From NCBI GenBank assembly GCA_963760125.1, contig CAVXBV010000011.1, positions 198,417-262,416 of the forward strand: a stretch of 64,000 nt of DNA. The letters run 5' to 3'. This stretch comes from RYN-111 sp963760125. Its GTDB lineage: Bacteria > Actinomycetota > Actinomycetes > Mycobacteriales > SCTD01. Below are positions 23,760-32,381 of the stretch, in pieces. Under the pieces are notes generated by a model. The model ran no database searches. It saw only the letters and a program-made list of their open reading frames with translations, and was not told where the DNA came from. Every line of letters starts with the position of its first letter. Position 1 is the first letter of the stretch. A program made the translations under genes and the position numbers.

Positions 23760-24559
23760 TCCGGCTCGTCGTCGACTCCGCGGCGCAGCTCACCGCTGAC
23801 CTGCTGCGGCAGACCGGCGCCCTCGTCGTACCCCTGACGGTGACCATCGACGGCGTGCCCCTGCTGGAGGGTGCGGAGATCGACCTCGCCGGTGTCACGG
23901 CGGCGCTGTCACGGGGGGCCTCCGTGGGATCCTCGACGCCCTCCCCGGGACAGTTCCTGGCCGCCTACGAGCTGGCGGCCGCGGAGGGCGCGACGCAGGT
24001 GCTGTCGATCCACTCCGGCGGTGCCGCCTCCGGGACGGCGAACACCGCACGCCTGGCGGCGGGCATGGCACCGCTGCCGGTCGAGGTGCTCGACACCGAG
24101 AGCGTCTCCTTCCCAGTGGCCATGGCCGCCTGGGCTGCCTCCGAGGCGCTCCCCTCGCTGGAGGGCGCGGTCACGGCCGCCCGCGCAGCGCTGGACGGCA
24201 TGGGCAACGTCTTCGTCGTCCGTGCGCTGGACCTGGCGCGGCGCGGCGGCCGACTGGCCGAGGGGGTGAACGGCGCGCCCGTCCTCGCGCTCGAGGCGGG
24301 CCAGCTGCGGCAGGTCGGCCACGTCGAGCACAGCGACCAGGCCGTCGAGGCGATGGTCGACTACGTCCTGGCCCACGCTGGGGGGCGACGGCTGCGCGTC
24401 GGGGTCGGGCACATCGGAGCTGACGAGGTCGCGAACGCGCTCGAGGCCGCCCTGCGGGAGCGGGGCGACCTCGAGGTGCTCGTGCGGTACGACATGGGTC
24501 CCTCGGTGGCCGTGCACACCGGCCTCGGGACCGCGGGGTGCTGCTTCCACCCCGTTTGA
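23756..24559 (+). CDS. DegV-family fatty-acid-binding protein
   Basis: 267-residue cytosolic protein of the DegV family, which bind a fatty acid between two alpha/beta domains and act as partners of fatty-acid kinases in some bacteria. V-V-D-S-A-A at the N-terminus, S-S-T-P-S-P-G-Q-F near residues 61-69 and the S-I-H-S-G block near 83-87 correspond to the conserved ligand-binding Ser/Thr segments. It is coupled to the disulfide oxidoreductase by a 4-base overlap. No DAK-type kinase gene is adjacent. Confidence 0.92.
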   Translation: MIRLVVDSAAQLTADLLRQTGALVVPLTVTIDGVPLLEGAEIDLAGVTAALSRGASVGSSTPSPGQFLAAYELAAAEGATQVLSIHSGGAASGTANTARLAAGMAPLPVEVLDTESVSFPVAMAAWAASEALPSLEGAVTAARAALDGMGNVFVVRALDLARRGGRLAEGVNGAPVLALEAGQLRQVGHVEHSDQAVEAMVDYVLAHAGGRRLRVGVGHIGADEVANALEAALRERGDLEVLVRYDMGPSVAVHTGLGTAGCCFHPV

Positions 24560-24630
24560 GGGACGCGACCGTCCGTCGAGTTGGCATGCGACGGTGTTCG
24601 GCGGGAACTTCGGCTCCTGCGTCGGAGGGC

Positions 24631-25833
24631 TCAGAGGTGGCCGGCGGCCTGCGTCAACCGCCGAAGGCGAGGCAGCTCGCGGGTGTCGTCCACCACCCAC
24701 GTCGCGTCGGGCTTCTGCACCTGCGCGAGCAGTCCACCGATGGGGACGTTGTGGCCTGCCTGAGCCCGCGCGCCGGCGACGACGAGGTCGGCCTGCGCAG
24801 CCAGGTAGGCCCCACGCCCGTGGCGCGGCTCGCGCAGCCCGACGAGGGCCAGCCCCGGCGACACCGACGACCAGACGCCACCGACCAGCGACAGCGGCCG
24901 GGCCGACAGCGGGACGGGGTAGGGGTCGATGAGGCGCCGGGCGATCGGCAGGTGCGGGAGGTAACCGGTGGCCCAGACCACGGTGTCGAAGCCCTCGACC
25001 GTCCCGTCGCTGAACGCGACCTCGTCGCCGAGCAGCGCGACGACCCCGGGTCGCACGCGCACGGATCCCTTGCGCACCAAAGGAAGCAGCGCGGAGTGGA
25101 CGACCGGGGTCTCCGCGAGCATCAGGTGACCGGGCTCGCCCAGGCGACCCGTCCGCCAGAAGGCCGAGGTCAGGCGGACGGTCGCGTCCAGGCCAGCGCG
25201 CAGCAGCAGGTCGGGGACCAGTGACGGCCGGCGCAGCTCGACGACGGGCCGTCCCAGGACCCGTCGAGGGACGACGTGGCGCCCGCGACCGGCGGCGAGG
25301 GTGACGCGGCGGCCGGAGTCGGCGCAGGCCTGGGCGACGTCGGCCCCGGAGTTCCCCAGGCCCACGACCAGCACGTCATGTCCGAGCTGGGACACGTCCT
25401 TGTAGTCGGCGGTGTGCAGCGCAGGGATGGTGAGCTCGCCGGGCAGCATCGGCACGCGGGGCCGGGTGAACAACCCGGTCGCGAGGACCACCCCGTCGTA
25501 CGCCGTGCCGTCGAGGTCCCAGCGACCGTCGACCCGGGTCACGGCCTCGACGAGCTGCCGCCGCACCGTGACGCCGGTCCGGGTGGCTTCGGCCTGCAGG
25601 TAGGCGAGCAGCTCCGGCCCGGTGGGGAACACGTCGCCCGGCGGCATCGGGTGACCGGGGAAAGCCGTCACTCGCCGGCTGGTGATGAGGCGGACGTCGT
25701 CGTACACGCCGTCGATCCACAGACCGCCGGGTGCGCCGCGCGCGTCCAGGACGTCGACCTCGAGCCCCGCCGCGAGCATCGCGCCGGCGACGGCGATCCC
25801 GCTGTAGCCGGCCCCGACGACCGCCCAGGTCAT
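24631..25833 (-). CDS. Flavin-containing monooxygenase-like FAD/NAD(P) oxidoreductase
   Basis: 400-residue flavoprotein. The FAD motif V-G-A-G-Y-S-G is at residues 6-12, the NADPH motif V-G-L-G-N-S-G-A-D lies mid-protein, and the A-T-G-Y block (V-V-W-A-T-G-Y) is near residue 292. Such enzymes oxygenate N, S or ketone groups. The ATG at 25833 is chosen because it begins the FAD strand directly (M-T-W-A-V-V-G); the longer open frame is shadow of the upstream thioesterase. It follows that gene by 13 bases and is probably cotranscribed. It is somewhat short for a classical FMO, and the substrate is unknown. Confidence 0.88.
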   Translation of the reverse strand: MTWAVVGAGYSGIAVAGAMLAAGLEVDVLDARGAPGGLWIDGVYDDVRLITSRRVTAFPGHPMPPGDVFPTGPELLAYLQAEATRTGVTVRRQLVEAVTRVDGRWDLDGTAYDGVVLATGLFTRPRVPMLPGELTIPALHTADYKDVSQLGHDVLVVGLGNSGADVAQACADSGRRVTLAAGRGRHVVPRRVLGRPVVELRRPSLVPDLLLRAGLDATVRLTSAFWRTGRLGEPGHLMLAETPVVHSALLPLVRKGSVRVRPGVVALLGDEVAFSDGTVEGFDTVVWATGYLPHLPIARRLIDPYPVPLSARPLSLVGGVWSSVSPGLALVGLREPRHGRGAYLAAQADLVVAGARAQAGHNVPIGGLLAQVQKPDATWVVDDTRELPRLRRLTQAAGHL

Positions 25834-25846
25834 GCCGGTTCGATGC

Positions 25847-26350
25847 TCATGACGGGACGAAGCCGAAGGCCGCGACCATCTCGTCCGGCAGCTCGGGCAC
25901 ACCGGACGCCGCGGCCGTCTCCTCGACGGTCATCGCCCAGTACGACGCAGTGGCCGTCGTGCAGACCTTGCCGTCGGCCCGGCTGATCGTCGCCGTGACG
26001 GTGAGCGTCCGGCCGTCCTCGCCGAGCTCGCTGCACGTGCAATGGAGGGTGTGCGGCTCATCGACGAGCACGGGGCGGCGAAAGGTGGAGGTGAACTCAC
26101 GGGTGACCGCGAACCGTTGGCGCACGGCGATCGTCGCCCAGGACATCCCCTCGTCGATGACCGTCATGACCACGCCACCGTGCACGTACGCCGGCGCGCC
26201 GGAGTACTCCGGCCCCAGGGTGAAGACCGCCTCGACGACGTCGCCGACCTTCTCGTACGGGATGTGCAGGCCGGCCGGGTTGTTCAGCCCGCAGGCGAAG
26301 CAGTCCTGGCCGATCGAGAGGGACCCGGGGAGACGCACGCGTTCGTTCAC
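25847..26350 (-). CDS. PaaI-type hotdog thioesterase
   Basis: 167-residue acyl-CoA thioesterase-like protein. C-F-A-C-G-L-N-N-P near residues 17-25 and the H-G-G-V-V-M-T-V-I-D-E helix near 57-67 are typical of the hotdog/PaaI family and include the catalytic acid region. It would hydrolyse acyl- or aryl-CoA esters in the cytoplasm. The start is a GTG at 26350, decided by TACCGT exactly 6 bases upstream; the longer open frame upstream overlaps the divergent membrane protein gene. The flavin monooxygenase follows. Confidence 0.88.
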   Translation of the reverse strand: MNERVRLPGSLSIGQDCFACGLNNPAGLHIPYEKVGDVVEAVFTLGPEYSGAPAYVHGGVVMTVIDEGMSWATIAVRQRFAVTREFTSTFRRPVLVDEPHTLHCTCSELGEDGRTLTVTATISRADGKVCTTATASYWAMTVEETAAASGVPELPDEMVAAFGFVPS

Positions 26351-26362
26351 ACGTCGACGGTA
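26351..26362 (-). promoter_or_regulatory. Leaderless -10 (TACCGT) of thioesterase gene
   Basis: On the minus strand TACCGT (26357-26362) is followed by 6 bases and the GTG at 26350, placing the transcription start at the initiation codon. Confidence 0.55.
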
Positions 26363-26419
26363 GAGCAGCACCCAACGGGGTACAGGTGCCTCACCATTAC
26401 GCGACCCTCGGAGGGCATC

Positions 26420-26695
26420 ATGCTCGGCTTCCTCATCGTCCTGCTCATCGTTGGCCTCATCGCCGGCTTTCTCGCGCGCGCCATCGTCCCCGGAGACGAC
26501 TCCATGAGCATCGGCGCCACGATCCTGCTCGGCATCGTCGGCGCGTTCGTCGGCGGCTTCCTCGTCGCCCTGCTGTTCGGTCGCGAGGACGGCGAGTCCT
26601 ACCTCCAGCCCGCCGGCATCATCGGTTCGGTCGTCGGCGCCATCATCGCGCTGCTCGTCTACAACGCGACCGCGGGCAAGCGCTCGCACGCCTGA
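26420..26695 (+). CDS. GlsB/YeaQ/YmgE-family stress membrane protein
   Basis: 91-residue protein with three hydrophobic helices and the family pattern: G-F-L-A-R-A-I-V-P-G-D-D near residues 16-27, then a Gly-rich helix (L-L-G-I-V-G-A-F-V-G-G) and a final G-S-V-V-G-A-I-I helix. These small transglycosylase-associated proteins are induced by stress, but their molecular role is not established. A GGAGGG ribosome-binding site lies 4 bases before the ATG. The longer open frame upstream is not credible because it runs through the divergent thioesterase. Confidence 0.9.
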   Translation: MLGFLIVLLIVGLIAGFLARAIVPGDDSMSIGATILLGIVGAFVGGFLVALLFGREDGESYLQPAGIIGSVVGAIIALLVYNATAGKRSHA

Positions 26696-26725
26696 CCGCA
26701 CACTCGGCTCGTGGATGGCGAGTTG

Positions 26726-26745
26726 GTGTCGACACACGCGCGTGT
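26726..26745. terminator. Overlapping palindromes between convergent genes
   Basis: GTGTCGACAC (26726-26735) and ACACGCGCGTGT (26734-26745) are perfect palindromes that share two bases, in the gap between the stops of the GlsB-like gene (26695) and plsY-like gene (26798). No T tract follows. They could act as a bidirectional terminator or as a protein site. Confidence 0.35.
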
Positions 26746-26797
26746 CCGCAGCACCATCCCGCCACTCGCTGCCTAACTGGCCCTCGGGGCGGGTCAG

Positions 26798-27415
26798 TCA
26801 GCGGCGCCCGTCACCCAGGCGGGGGCCGCCGGCGATCCGCTCGGCCTGCCGGAAGCGCCACGCGATGAGGCCGCTCGTCAGCGCCGCGGTCACCGGCAGA
26901 GCCACCGTCGGCGGCGGACCCCACAGGTTCGGCCACTGGCGTTTCCACCACAGCAGCGCAGCCCCCGTCCAGACGACGCTCGACAGGTCGTTCGCCAGGC
27001 GGGGGCTGTTGCTCGTCCGGGCGGCGACGAGCGCTACCGCGAGGTCCGGTGCGGCGTAGCCCGGGAAGACGCCGAGCACCGCGCCGTACGACGTGGCGAC
27101 GCCCTTGCCGCCCTGGAAGCGGGACCACACCGGGAACACGTGGCCGACGACGGAGGCCGTCGCGGCGGCATACGCGGTGGTGGGGCCGACCCGCTTGCCC
27201 ACGGCGCCGGCCGCCCAGCCCTTGGCGATGTCGACGCCCGCGACGGCCAGGCCCCACCGCTTGCCGAGCACGACGGCGGCGTTGACCGCGCCGGGGTTGC
27301 CGGTACCGCCCGCCCGGACGTCGCGCCCGACCAGGCGGCCGGCGACGTCCGCCGACGGGACGGTGCCGAGCAGGTACCCCGCAGCAACGGCTGCGGTGGA
27401 GCGCAGGAGGGTCAC
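26798..27415 (-). CDS. PlsY-like glycerol-3-phosphate acyltransferase
   Basis: 205-residue membrane protein of the PlsY family, which transfers acyl from acyl-phosphate to glycerol-3-phosphate in phospholipid synthesis. The conserved loops are present: G-T-V-P-S-A near residues 17-22, G-G-T-G-N-P-G-A-V-N-A near 36-46 and G-H-V-F-P-V-W-S-R-F-Q-G-G-K-G near 91-105. The C-terminal part is less typical, so a paralogue with another substrate is possible. The GTG at 27415 follows TACCCT by exactly 6 bases. Confidence 0.85.
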   Translation of the reverse strand: MTLLRSTAAVAAGYLLGTVPSADVAGRLVGRDVRAGGTGNPGAVNAAVVLGKRWGLAVAGVDIAKGWAAGAVGKRVGPTTAYAAATASVVGHVFPVWSRFQGGKGVATSYGAVLGVFPGYAAPDLAVALVAARTSNSPRLANDLSSVVWTGAALLWWKRQWPNLWGPPPTVALPVTAALTSGLIAWRFRQAERIAGGPRLGDGRR

Positions 27416-27427
27416 GCAGGGAGGGTA
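27416..27427 (-). promoter_or_regulatory. Leaderless -10 (TACCCT) of plsY-like gene
   Basis: TACCCT (minus strand, 27422-27427), 6 bases, then GTG at 27415; the same hexamer as before the P450 gene. Confidence 0.55.
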
Positions 27428-27478
27428 GGCGGCGGCGCCATGATCCGTCGCGCAGCGAGGGCTAGCCTGGACCGACCG

Positions 27479-27566
27479 GGAGGATTCGCGCAGCGGCCGA
27501 GCGCACCTGTCTTGAAAACAGGAATGGGGAAACCCATCGGGGGTTCAAATCCCTCATCCTCCGCCA
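27479..27566 (+). tRNA. tRNA-Ser (anticodon UGA)
   Basis: 88 bases ending with encoded CCA. The acceptor stem pairs GGAGGAT (27479) with ATCCTCC (27556-27562). The anticodon stem CCTGT/ACAGG closes a loop CTTGAAA with anticodon TGA. A long variable arm (around GGGGAAACCC) is typical of serine tRNA, and GTTCAAATC forms the T loop. Confidence 0.97.
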
Positions 27567-27605
27567 GCGCGATGACGGCACCCAGGCCCCAACGCCAGCC
27601 CTCGC

Positions 27606-28652
27606 TCAGGTGGTGAGGTCCAGGACCGAGCCCACTCGCAGCAGGCCTCGGCTGTCCAGCGCCCCTGGGTTGCGCGCCAGCAGCGCCTTCACGACGTCGT
27701 GCACCACGACGTCCGAGGCACCGGCCGGGGCCAGCCGCCGGGCGATCTGCCACAGGTGCTCCCCGGGCAGGACGGTGTGCAGGGCCACCGAGCGGACCCC
27801 CAGGCCCTGACGGCACAACGCCACCGCCTCGCGCACGCGCGTCCGGAGCACCGGGTCCAGCGGGTGGGACAGGACGGCGTCGCGCAGCAGCGCCAGCTCC
27901 CGGGTCTGCGCGGCCCGGTCGCCGGTACGGATCGCCTGCAGTGCACGGGCCCCGATGGCGGTCCACGGGCCGGGAGGCAACTGCCGGCGTACCAGGGCGA
28001 GGGTCGTCTCCGGCGGGACGATCGTGATCTCCTGGCGCGCCTGGGCGACCCGACCGAACGCATCCGGTGCGGACGTGCAGGTCACGGTGCTGTGGTGCGG
28101 GGTCACCGCAAGCACGCGCGGGAGGCACGTGACAGCCAGTGCCTGCCCGAGGTAGTCGACGGCGACGGCGCGCACCGGGTTGCTGTGGCCGTGCGGTCCC
28201 GAGGCGGCGAACCTGGTGGGCCCCCCGAGGATGTCGACCTGAGGCAGCAACGGCAGCTCAACGGGGGGGAGGTCCGGCACGTGCACGGTCGCCACGGCGG
28301 CGTCCCCTTCGCAGGAGGCACGCACGGTGACGTCGGTGCCCGGGCGGGCCTGGCTCCGTTGGGTGGTGGACATCGGCGTCCCCTCCGGGGGGAGCACACC
28401 CGCCTGGGACGAGCCGAAGTAGGCGTGCCCCTCCCCGAGCTGGAAGACACCCGTCCGGGTCACCGTCGCGGAGATGACCGCCACGAAGGACTGCGGCGTG
28501 ACGTCCTGGAAGGTGATGGCCAGGTCGTGGCAGGCCGCGACGGGGACGCCGGGGGGAAGGAGGGCCTGGGCGACCCCGTGACCCGAGCCGACGGCAAGGA
28601 GCGCGCTGAGCGAGGCGACCACGCCCACGCGTCGTGTCGTGCTGGTGCTCAT
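27606..28652 (-). CDS. Secreted LysM-domain protein
   Basis: 348-residue exported protein. The ATG at 28652 gives a signal peptide (S-T-S-T-T-R-R-V-G then a hydrophobic core ending V-A-Q-A) and is preceded by GGGAGA 6 bases upstream. The middle part is rich in beta strands and has several Cys, probably disulfide bonded. The C-terminus (from about residue 293, H-T-V-L-P-G-E-H-L-W-Q-I-A-R-R) is a LysM-like peptidoglycan-binding unit. It probably acts at the cell wall; no hydrolase catalytic domain is visible. It is divergent from the SnoaL-like gene. Confidence 0.8.
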   Translation of the reverse strand: MSTSTTRRVGVVASLSALLAVGSGHGVAQALLPPGVPVAACHDLAITFQDVTPQSFVAVISATVTRTGVFQLGEGHAYFGSSQAGVLPPEGTPMSTTQRSQARPGTDVTVRASCEGDAAVATVHVPDLPPVELPLLPQVDILGGPTRFAASGPHGHSNPVRAVAVDYLGQALAVTCLPRVLAVTPHHSTVTCTSAPDAFGRVAQARQEITIVPPETTLALVRRQLPPGPWTAIGARALQAIRTGDRAAQTRELALLRDAVLSHPLDPVLRTRVREAVALCRQGLGVRSVALHTVLPGEHLWQIARRLAPAGASDVVVHDVVKALLARNPGALDSRGLLRVGSVLDLTT

Positions 28653-28717
28653 GAGGTCTCCCGGCGCGAGGGGAGGAACGTCCTCCGGTGCAGTGGGGCG
28701 GAGCATGCCACTGCCGT

Positions 28718-28729
28718 TACGGTTCCGCT
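28718..28729 (+). promoter_or_regulatory. Leaderless -10 (TACGGT) of SnoaL-like gene
   Basis: TACGGT at 28718-28723 followed by 6 bases and the ATG at 28730. It selects this start over an in-frame ATG at 28688. Confidence 0.5.
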
Positions 28730-29260
28730 ATGCCCCTCGAGCCACGCCCCGACGTCCCCGACGAGGAGGTCGTGCGGGCGTTCCACGCGATCTGGACGGT
28801 CGGTTCCACCCACGAGGACTGGGCGGGGTGGGTCGAGCACCTGACCCCCGACGTGGAGTACGTCGAGCGCATCTTCGGCACCATGCACGGCCGCGACGAG
28901 GTGCGGGCGTGGATCACGTCGCTGATGGCGGTCCGGTCCGACGTCCACGCGGTCCTGAACTGGTGGATCGTCGCCGGCGACCGCGTCGTGTTCGACATGA
29001 CCAACCGCTACTTCCACCCGTCGCCGGGCGGTTCCCCGATCGACTTCGCCGGCCTGACCGTCCTGACGTACGGCGGGCAGGGGCTGTTCCGGCGGGAGGA
29101 GGACTACTGGGACGCGGCGGGGGCGAAGACGGCGTACGAGCGGTGGTCCGCGGCCTGCGCGGAGCACGGCAGCAAGGGCGACCCGGAGCACCTGGCCGCG
29201 CTGGACGCCCAACGGATCGCGAACAACCTCGACACCCTGCGCACCGGCCGGGTCGGCTAG
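28730..29260 (+). CDS. SnoaL/NTF2-like protein
   Basis: 176-residue protein with the alpha-plus-beta barrel pattern of the NTF2/SnoaL superfamily: an N-terminal helix (V-V-R-A-F-H-A-I-W), W-V-E-H-L-T-P-D-V-E-Y-V-E, a G-R-D-E-V-R-A-W-I helix and Trp-rich strands (L-N-W-W-I-V). The family includes ketosteroid isomerase, polyketide cyclases and proteins without known activity; catalytic residues cannot be assigned here. It is convergent with the ABC permease gene (6 bases between stops). Confidence 0.82.
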   Translation: MPLEPRPDVPDEEVVRAFHAIWTVGSTHEDWAGWVEHLTPDVEYVERIFGTMHGRDEVRAWITSLMAVRSDVHAVLNWWIVAGDRVVFDMTNRYFHPSPGGSPIDFAGLTVLTYGGQGLFRREEDYWDAAGAKTAYERWSAACAEHGSKGDPEHLAALDAQRIANNLDTLRTGRVG

Positions 29261-29266
29261 CGCCGG

Positions 29267-30151
29267 TCAGGCCCGAGCACGTCGCAGCAGCCGCAGGGAC
29301 AGCCCGGCGACCGCGAGGGCAGCGATCCCCAGCACGAGGGTGAGGACCGCGAGCGCCGCACCCTCGCCGAGGTCGCCCTCGCGGAAGCCGCGTTCGTAGA
29401 CCAGCAGCGGCAAGGTCTTCGTCGCGTCGAGCGGGCCGCCGCGGGTCAGCAGCAGCGTCGGCACGAGGACCGCGGTCATGCTCACGAGCACGTCCCGCGC
29501 GGCCAGCAGCACGAGCACCGGCGCGAGCAGGGGCAGGGTCACCCGGCGCAGCAGCTGCCAGGTGCGTGCCCCCTCGCACCGGGCGGCGTCGTACAGCTCC
29601 TCGGGGAGCTCGCGGCGCGCCGCCAGGGTGGCGAGGAAGCCCTCGCCGAGCGCCAGCACGGAGATCGCCACGACCGTCAGCCGCGCCCCCCACGGGTCCA
29701 GCAGCACCGGTCCCAGCGACACGCCCCCGAGCCGGAGCAGCAGCCCCAGCGGGCCGTAGAGCGGGTTCACCACCCACAGCCACACCAGGGCCGTGGCCGC
29801 ATCAGGCAGGAACGCGGGCGACATCACCGAGGCGCGGGTCGCGCCGGCCAGCCGGCCGGAGCCCTGCGCCAGCAGGGCCAGCAGCAACGCACCGACCGCC
29901 CGCAGCGGCACGGCCAGCAGGAGGAACCATCCGGTGGCGCGGAGCGAGGCGGACAGCTCCGGGTCGGCGAGGACCTTGCGGAAGGTGCCGAGACCGGTGA
30001 ACGCCGGGGCGGACAGACCGTCGTACGCCGTGAAGGCGTAGCCGATGGTCACGAGCGCCGGCACGACGACGAGGACGAGGGTGCCGAGCACGAAAGGCGC
30101 GGCCAGCAGCCCGACACCGCGGTCGTAGCGGCTGAGCGCGGCGCGACTCAC
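29267..30151 (-). CDS. Sugar-type ABC importer permease (MalF-like)
   Basis: 294-residue permease with about six helices and the cytoplasmic EAA loop E-E-L-Y-D-A-A-R-C-E-G-A-R near residues 180-192, of the carbohydrate-uptake family. The GTG at 30151 overlaps the ATPase stop by 4 bases. It is the last gene of a four-gene importer operon whose other permease is the first gene. The substrate is not evident; glycerol-phosphate, oligosaccharide or polyol importers look alike. Confidence 0.9.
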   Translation of the reverse strand: MSRAALSRYDRGVGLLAAPFVLGTLVLVVVPALVTIGYAFTAYDGLSAPAFTGLGTFRKVLADPELSASLRATGWFLLLAVPLRAVGALLLALLAQGSGRLAGATRASVMSPAFLPDAATALVWLWVVNPLYGPLGLLLRLGGVSLGPVLLDPWGARLTVVAISVLALGEGFLATLAARRELPEELYDAARCEGARTWQLLRRVTLPLLAPVLVLLAARDVLVSMTAVLVPTLLLTRGGPLDATKTLPLLVYERGFREGDLGEGAALAVLTLVLGIAALAVAGLSLRLLRRARA

Positions 30152-31125
30152 CCGACCCGCAACCCGTCCACGTCGAAGTCCGTGTGCGCGGTCAACCGGA
30201 AGCCGGTGCGGTCACCGCGGCGCAGCGCGGAGCCGGACGGGAGGACCATGCGGAGCAGGTGACCGTCCACGTCGAGGTCCGCCAGCCGCTCGTGGCCCAG
30301 GTCGTCGACGGCGACGACGAGCGCTTCTGCCCCCTCCGCCGGGACGACGTGCTCGGCACGCACCCCGACCGTCGGGGTGTCGAGCCGCAGCAGGCTCCCG
30401 GGAAGCAGTGACATCGGGTGGGTCCCGACGAAGGCCGCGACGAAGGTCGACCGGGGACGCTCGTACAGCTCGCGGGGGGTGCCGACCTGCTCCACCACAC
30501 CGTCGCGCAGGACCGCGACGCGATCGCCGAGGACCATCGCCTCGCCCTGGTCGTGGGTGACGTGCAGCGCGCACCGGTCGTCCGCGCGGAGCAGGTCCTC
30601 GAGGTCGACGCGGGCGGTCCGTCGAAGGATCGGGTCGAGGGCCGACAGCGGCTCGTCGAGGCAGAACACCAGCGGGTCGCGCAGCAGCGCGCGAGCCAGC
30701 GCCACCCGCTGCCGCTCCCCGCCGGAGAGCTCGGCCGGCCGGCGGTGCAGCAGGGGGGTGAGACCGAGCCGCTCGGCCACCTCGGCGACGCGGTTCGTGC
30801 GCCCGCCGGTCCGACGCACGGCCATGCCGAAGCCGATGTTGGCGGCGACGTCGAGGTGCGGAAACAGGGCGTAGCCCTGGAACACCATCGCCACCGGACG
30901 TCGCTCGGGCGCCGCGCGCGTGACGTCGACGCCGCCGACGACGACCCGGCCGGACGCCGGCGTGAGCAGGCCGCAGACCAGCCGTAGCAGGGTGGACTTG
31001 CCCGAGCCGGACGGACCGACGAGGGCCAGCACCTCACCAGGCTCGACCACGAGGTCGACTCCGGACACGGACGGCCGCTCCACACCGGGGTAGGTGTGGA
31101 GCAGCCCCTCGAGGGCGAGGCTCAC
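30148..31125 (-). CDS. Sugar-type ABC importer ATPase (MalK/UgpC-like)
   Basis: 325-residue ATPase with Walker A G-P-S-G-S-G-K-S-T (about residues 37-45), signature L-S-G-G-E-R-Q-R, Walker B V-F-C-L-D-E-P and a C-terminal TOBE region (about 240-325). The GTG at 31125 overlaps the binding-protein stop; upstream open frame is shadow of that gene. It powers the two permeases of the same operon. Confidence 0.93.
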   Translation of the reverse strand: MSLALEGLLHTYPGVERPSVSGVDLVVEPGEVLALVGPSGSGKSTLLRLVCGLLTPASGRVVVGGVDVTRAAPERRPVAMVFQGYALFPHLDVAANIGFGMAVRRTGGRTNRVAEVAERLGLTPLLHRRPAELSGGERQRVALARALLRDPLVFCLDEPLSALDPILRRTARVDLEDLLRADDRCALHVTHDQGEAMVLGDRVAVLRDGVVEQVGTPRELYERPRSTFVAAFVGTHPMSLLPGSLLRLDTPTVGVRAEHVVPAEGAEALVVAVDDLGHERLADLDVDGHLLRMVLPSGSALRRGDRTGFRLTAHTDFDVDGLRVG

Positions 31126-32381
31126 GACTTCGCGAGCTCGACCTTCGTCTGCGCGGCGATGTCGGCGATCGCCTTGTCGAGCGTGGTCCGCCCGGCGAAC
31201 AGCTGGGTGAGGATCTCCTCGGCGACGCCCTCGGCTTCGTTCCACGTCGGGACGTGCGGGAGCGGCCGAAGCGAGGCCACCTGGTCGAGGAACACCTGCG
31301 CGTGGGCCGGGGCCCTGTCGGGGGCGAGGAACGCCGCGCTCTCGCCCACCGACTGCTTCACCGGCACGGTCCGGCCGGACTCGGCGAGCACCACGGCTCC
31401 CGCGCCCGTGACGGCGTACGCCGAGAACGCGTCGGCGAGCGCCTTGTTCTTGCCGGCCTTGCTGACGCAGTAGGCGTCGCTGTGCAGCACGGAGACCGCC
31501 GTCTTCTTGGTGGGTACGCCGATCACGTCGAAGGCCAGGCCCTCGGTCTTGCGCAGGCCGGGTACGGCGCGACGGCTGTCGAGGAACATCGCGACCTTGC
31601 CGGCGCTGAACGCGTCCTCGGGGTCCTGCGCGGCCCGGTCGGTGGCCGACAGACCCGTCTCCTGCAGGTCGAGCAGGAACTGCACGGCCTCCTTCGCAGG
31701 GGCGGCGGACAGGTCGACGCTGGTCGGAGCCTCGGTGGAGTCGACGATCTCGCCGCCGTTGCTCCAGACGAAGGGCGCCAAGCGGATCAGGCCGGTCTCG
31801 AAGCCGATGGCCTTGACCCCCTTCGCCTTCAGGGCCGTGGCGGTGCCGAGCATGTCGTCCCAGGTCCAGCCCTTCTCCGGCACGGGCACACCGGCCTGGG
31901 CGAACAGCGCGGTGTTCAGGTAGACGACCATGCTCGAGGCGTTCGACGGTCGGCACAGCAGCGTGCCGTCGAAGGTGAAGGCACTCAGCGGGCCGGGGTA
32001 GAGCCCGTCCGTCGCGCCGGCCGGCGGCGGCTCAATGACGTTCTTGGCGGCGATCGCGCCCATGCGGCGGTAGTTGATGACGAACACGTCCGGCGGCGAG
32101 CCGGCGGCGAAAGCGGTCGCGAGCTTGGCGGTGAGCTCACCTGCTGCGTCGACGCCGTCCACGACGACGGTCGTCCCCGGGTGGTCCTTCTCGAAGGCCG
32201 CGGCCATGTCCTTGAGCGCGCCGATCTCTCCGCCTCCACCGGCGGCGGCGACGGTGATCGTCCCGGTCAGCGAACCTCCGGTGATCGCGCGCTTCTCGTC
32301 CTCGCTCCCGCACGCGACGGCGAGCAGGCTGACGGACAGGGCGGTGGCGACGCGCAGGGCGCTGGTCACGGGGGACTTCAC
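31122..32381 (-). CDS. Extracellular solute-binding lipoprotein (family 1)
   Basis: 419-residue lipoprotein. The signal peptide ends in the lipobox L-A-V-A-C (Cys near residue 24); the mature part is a class 1 sugar-type binding protein (I-T-V-A-A-A-G-G-G near 43-51, N-Y-R-R-M-G near 104, and the Trp-rich V-P-E-K-G-W-T-W-D-D). The GTG at 32381 overlaps the upstream permease stop by 4 bases and has a GAGAGG sequence before it. It delivers an unidentified solute to the two permeases. Confidence 0.92.
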   Translation of the reverse strand: MKSPVTSALRVATALSVSLLAVACGSEDEKRAITGGSLTGTITVAAAGGGGEIGALKDMAAAFEKDHPGTTVVVDGVDAAGELTAKLATAFAAGSPPDVFVINYRRMGAIAAKNVIEPPPAGATDGLYPGPLSAFTFDGTLLCRPSNASSMVVYLNTALFAQAGVPVPEKGWTWDDMLGTATALKAKGVKAIGFETGLIRLAPFVWSNGGEIVDSTEAPTSVDLSAAPAKEAVQFLLDLQETGLSATDRAAQDPEDAFSAGKVAMFLDSRRAVPGLRKTEGLAFDVIGVPTKKTAVSVLHSDAYCVSKAGKNKALADAFSAYAVTGAGAVVLAESGRTVPVKQSVGESAAFLAPDRAPAHAQVFLDQVASLRPLPHVPTWNEAEGVAEEILTQLFAGRTTLDKAIADIAAQTKVELAKS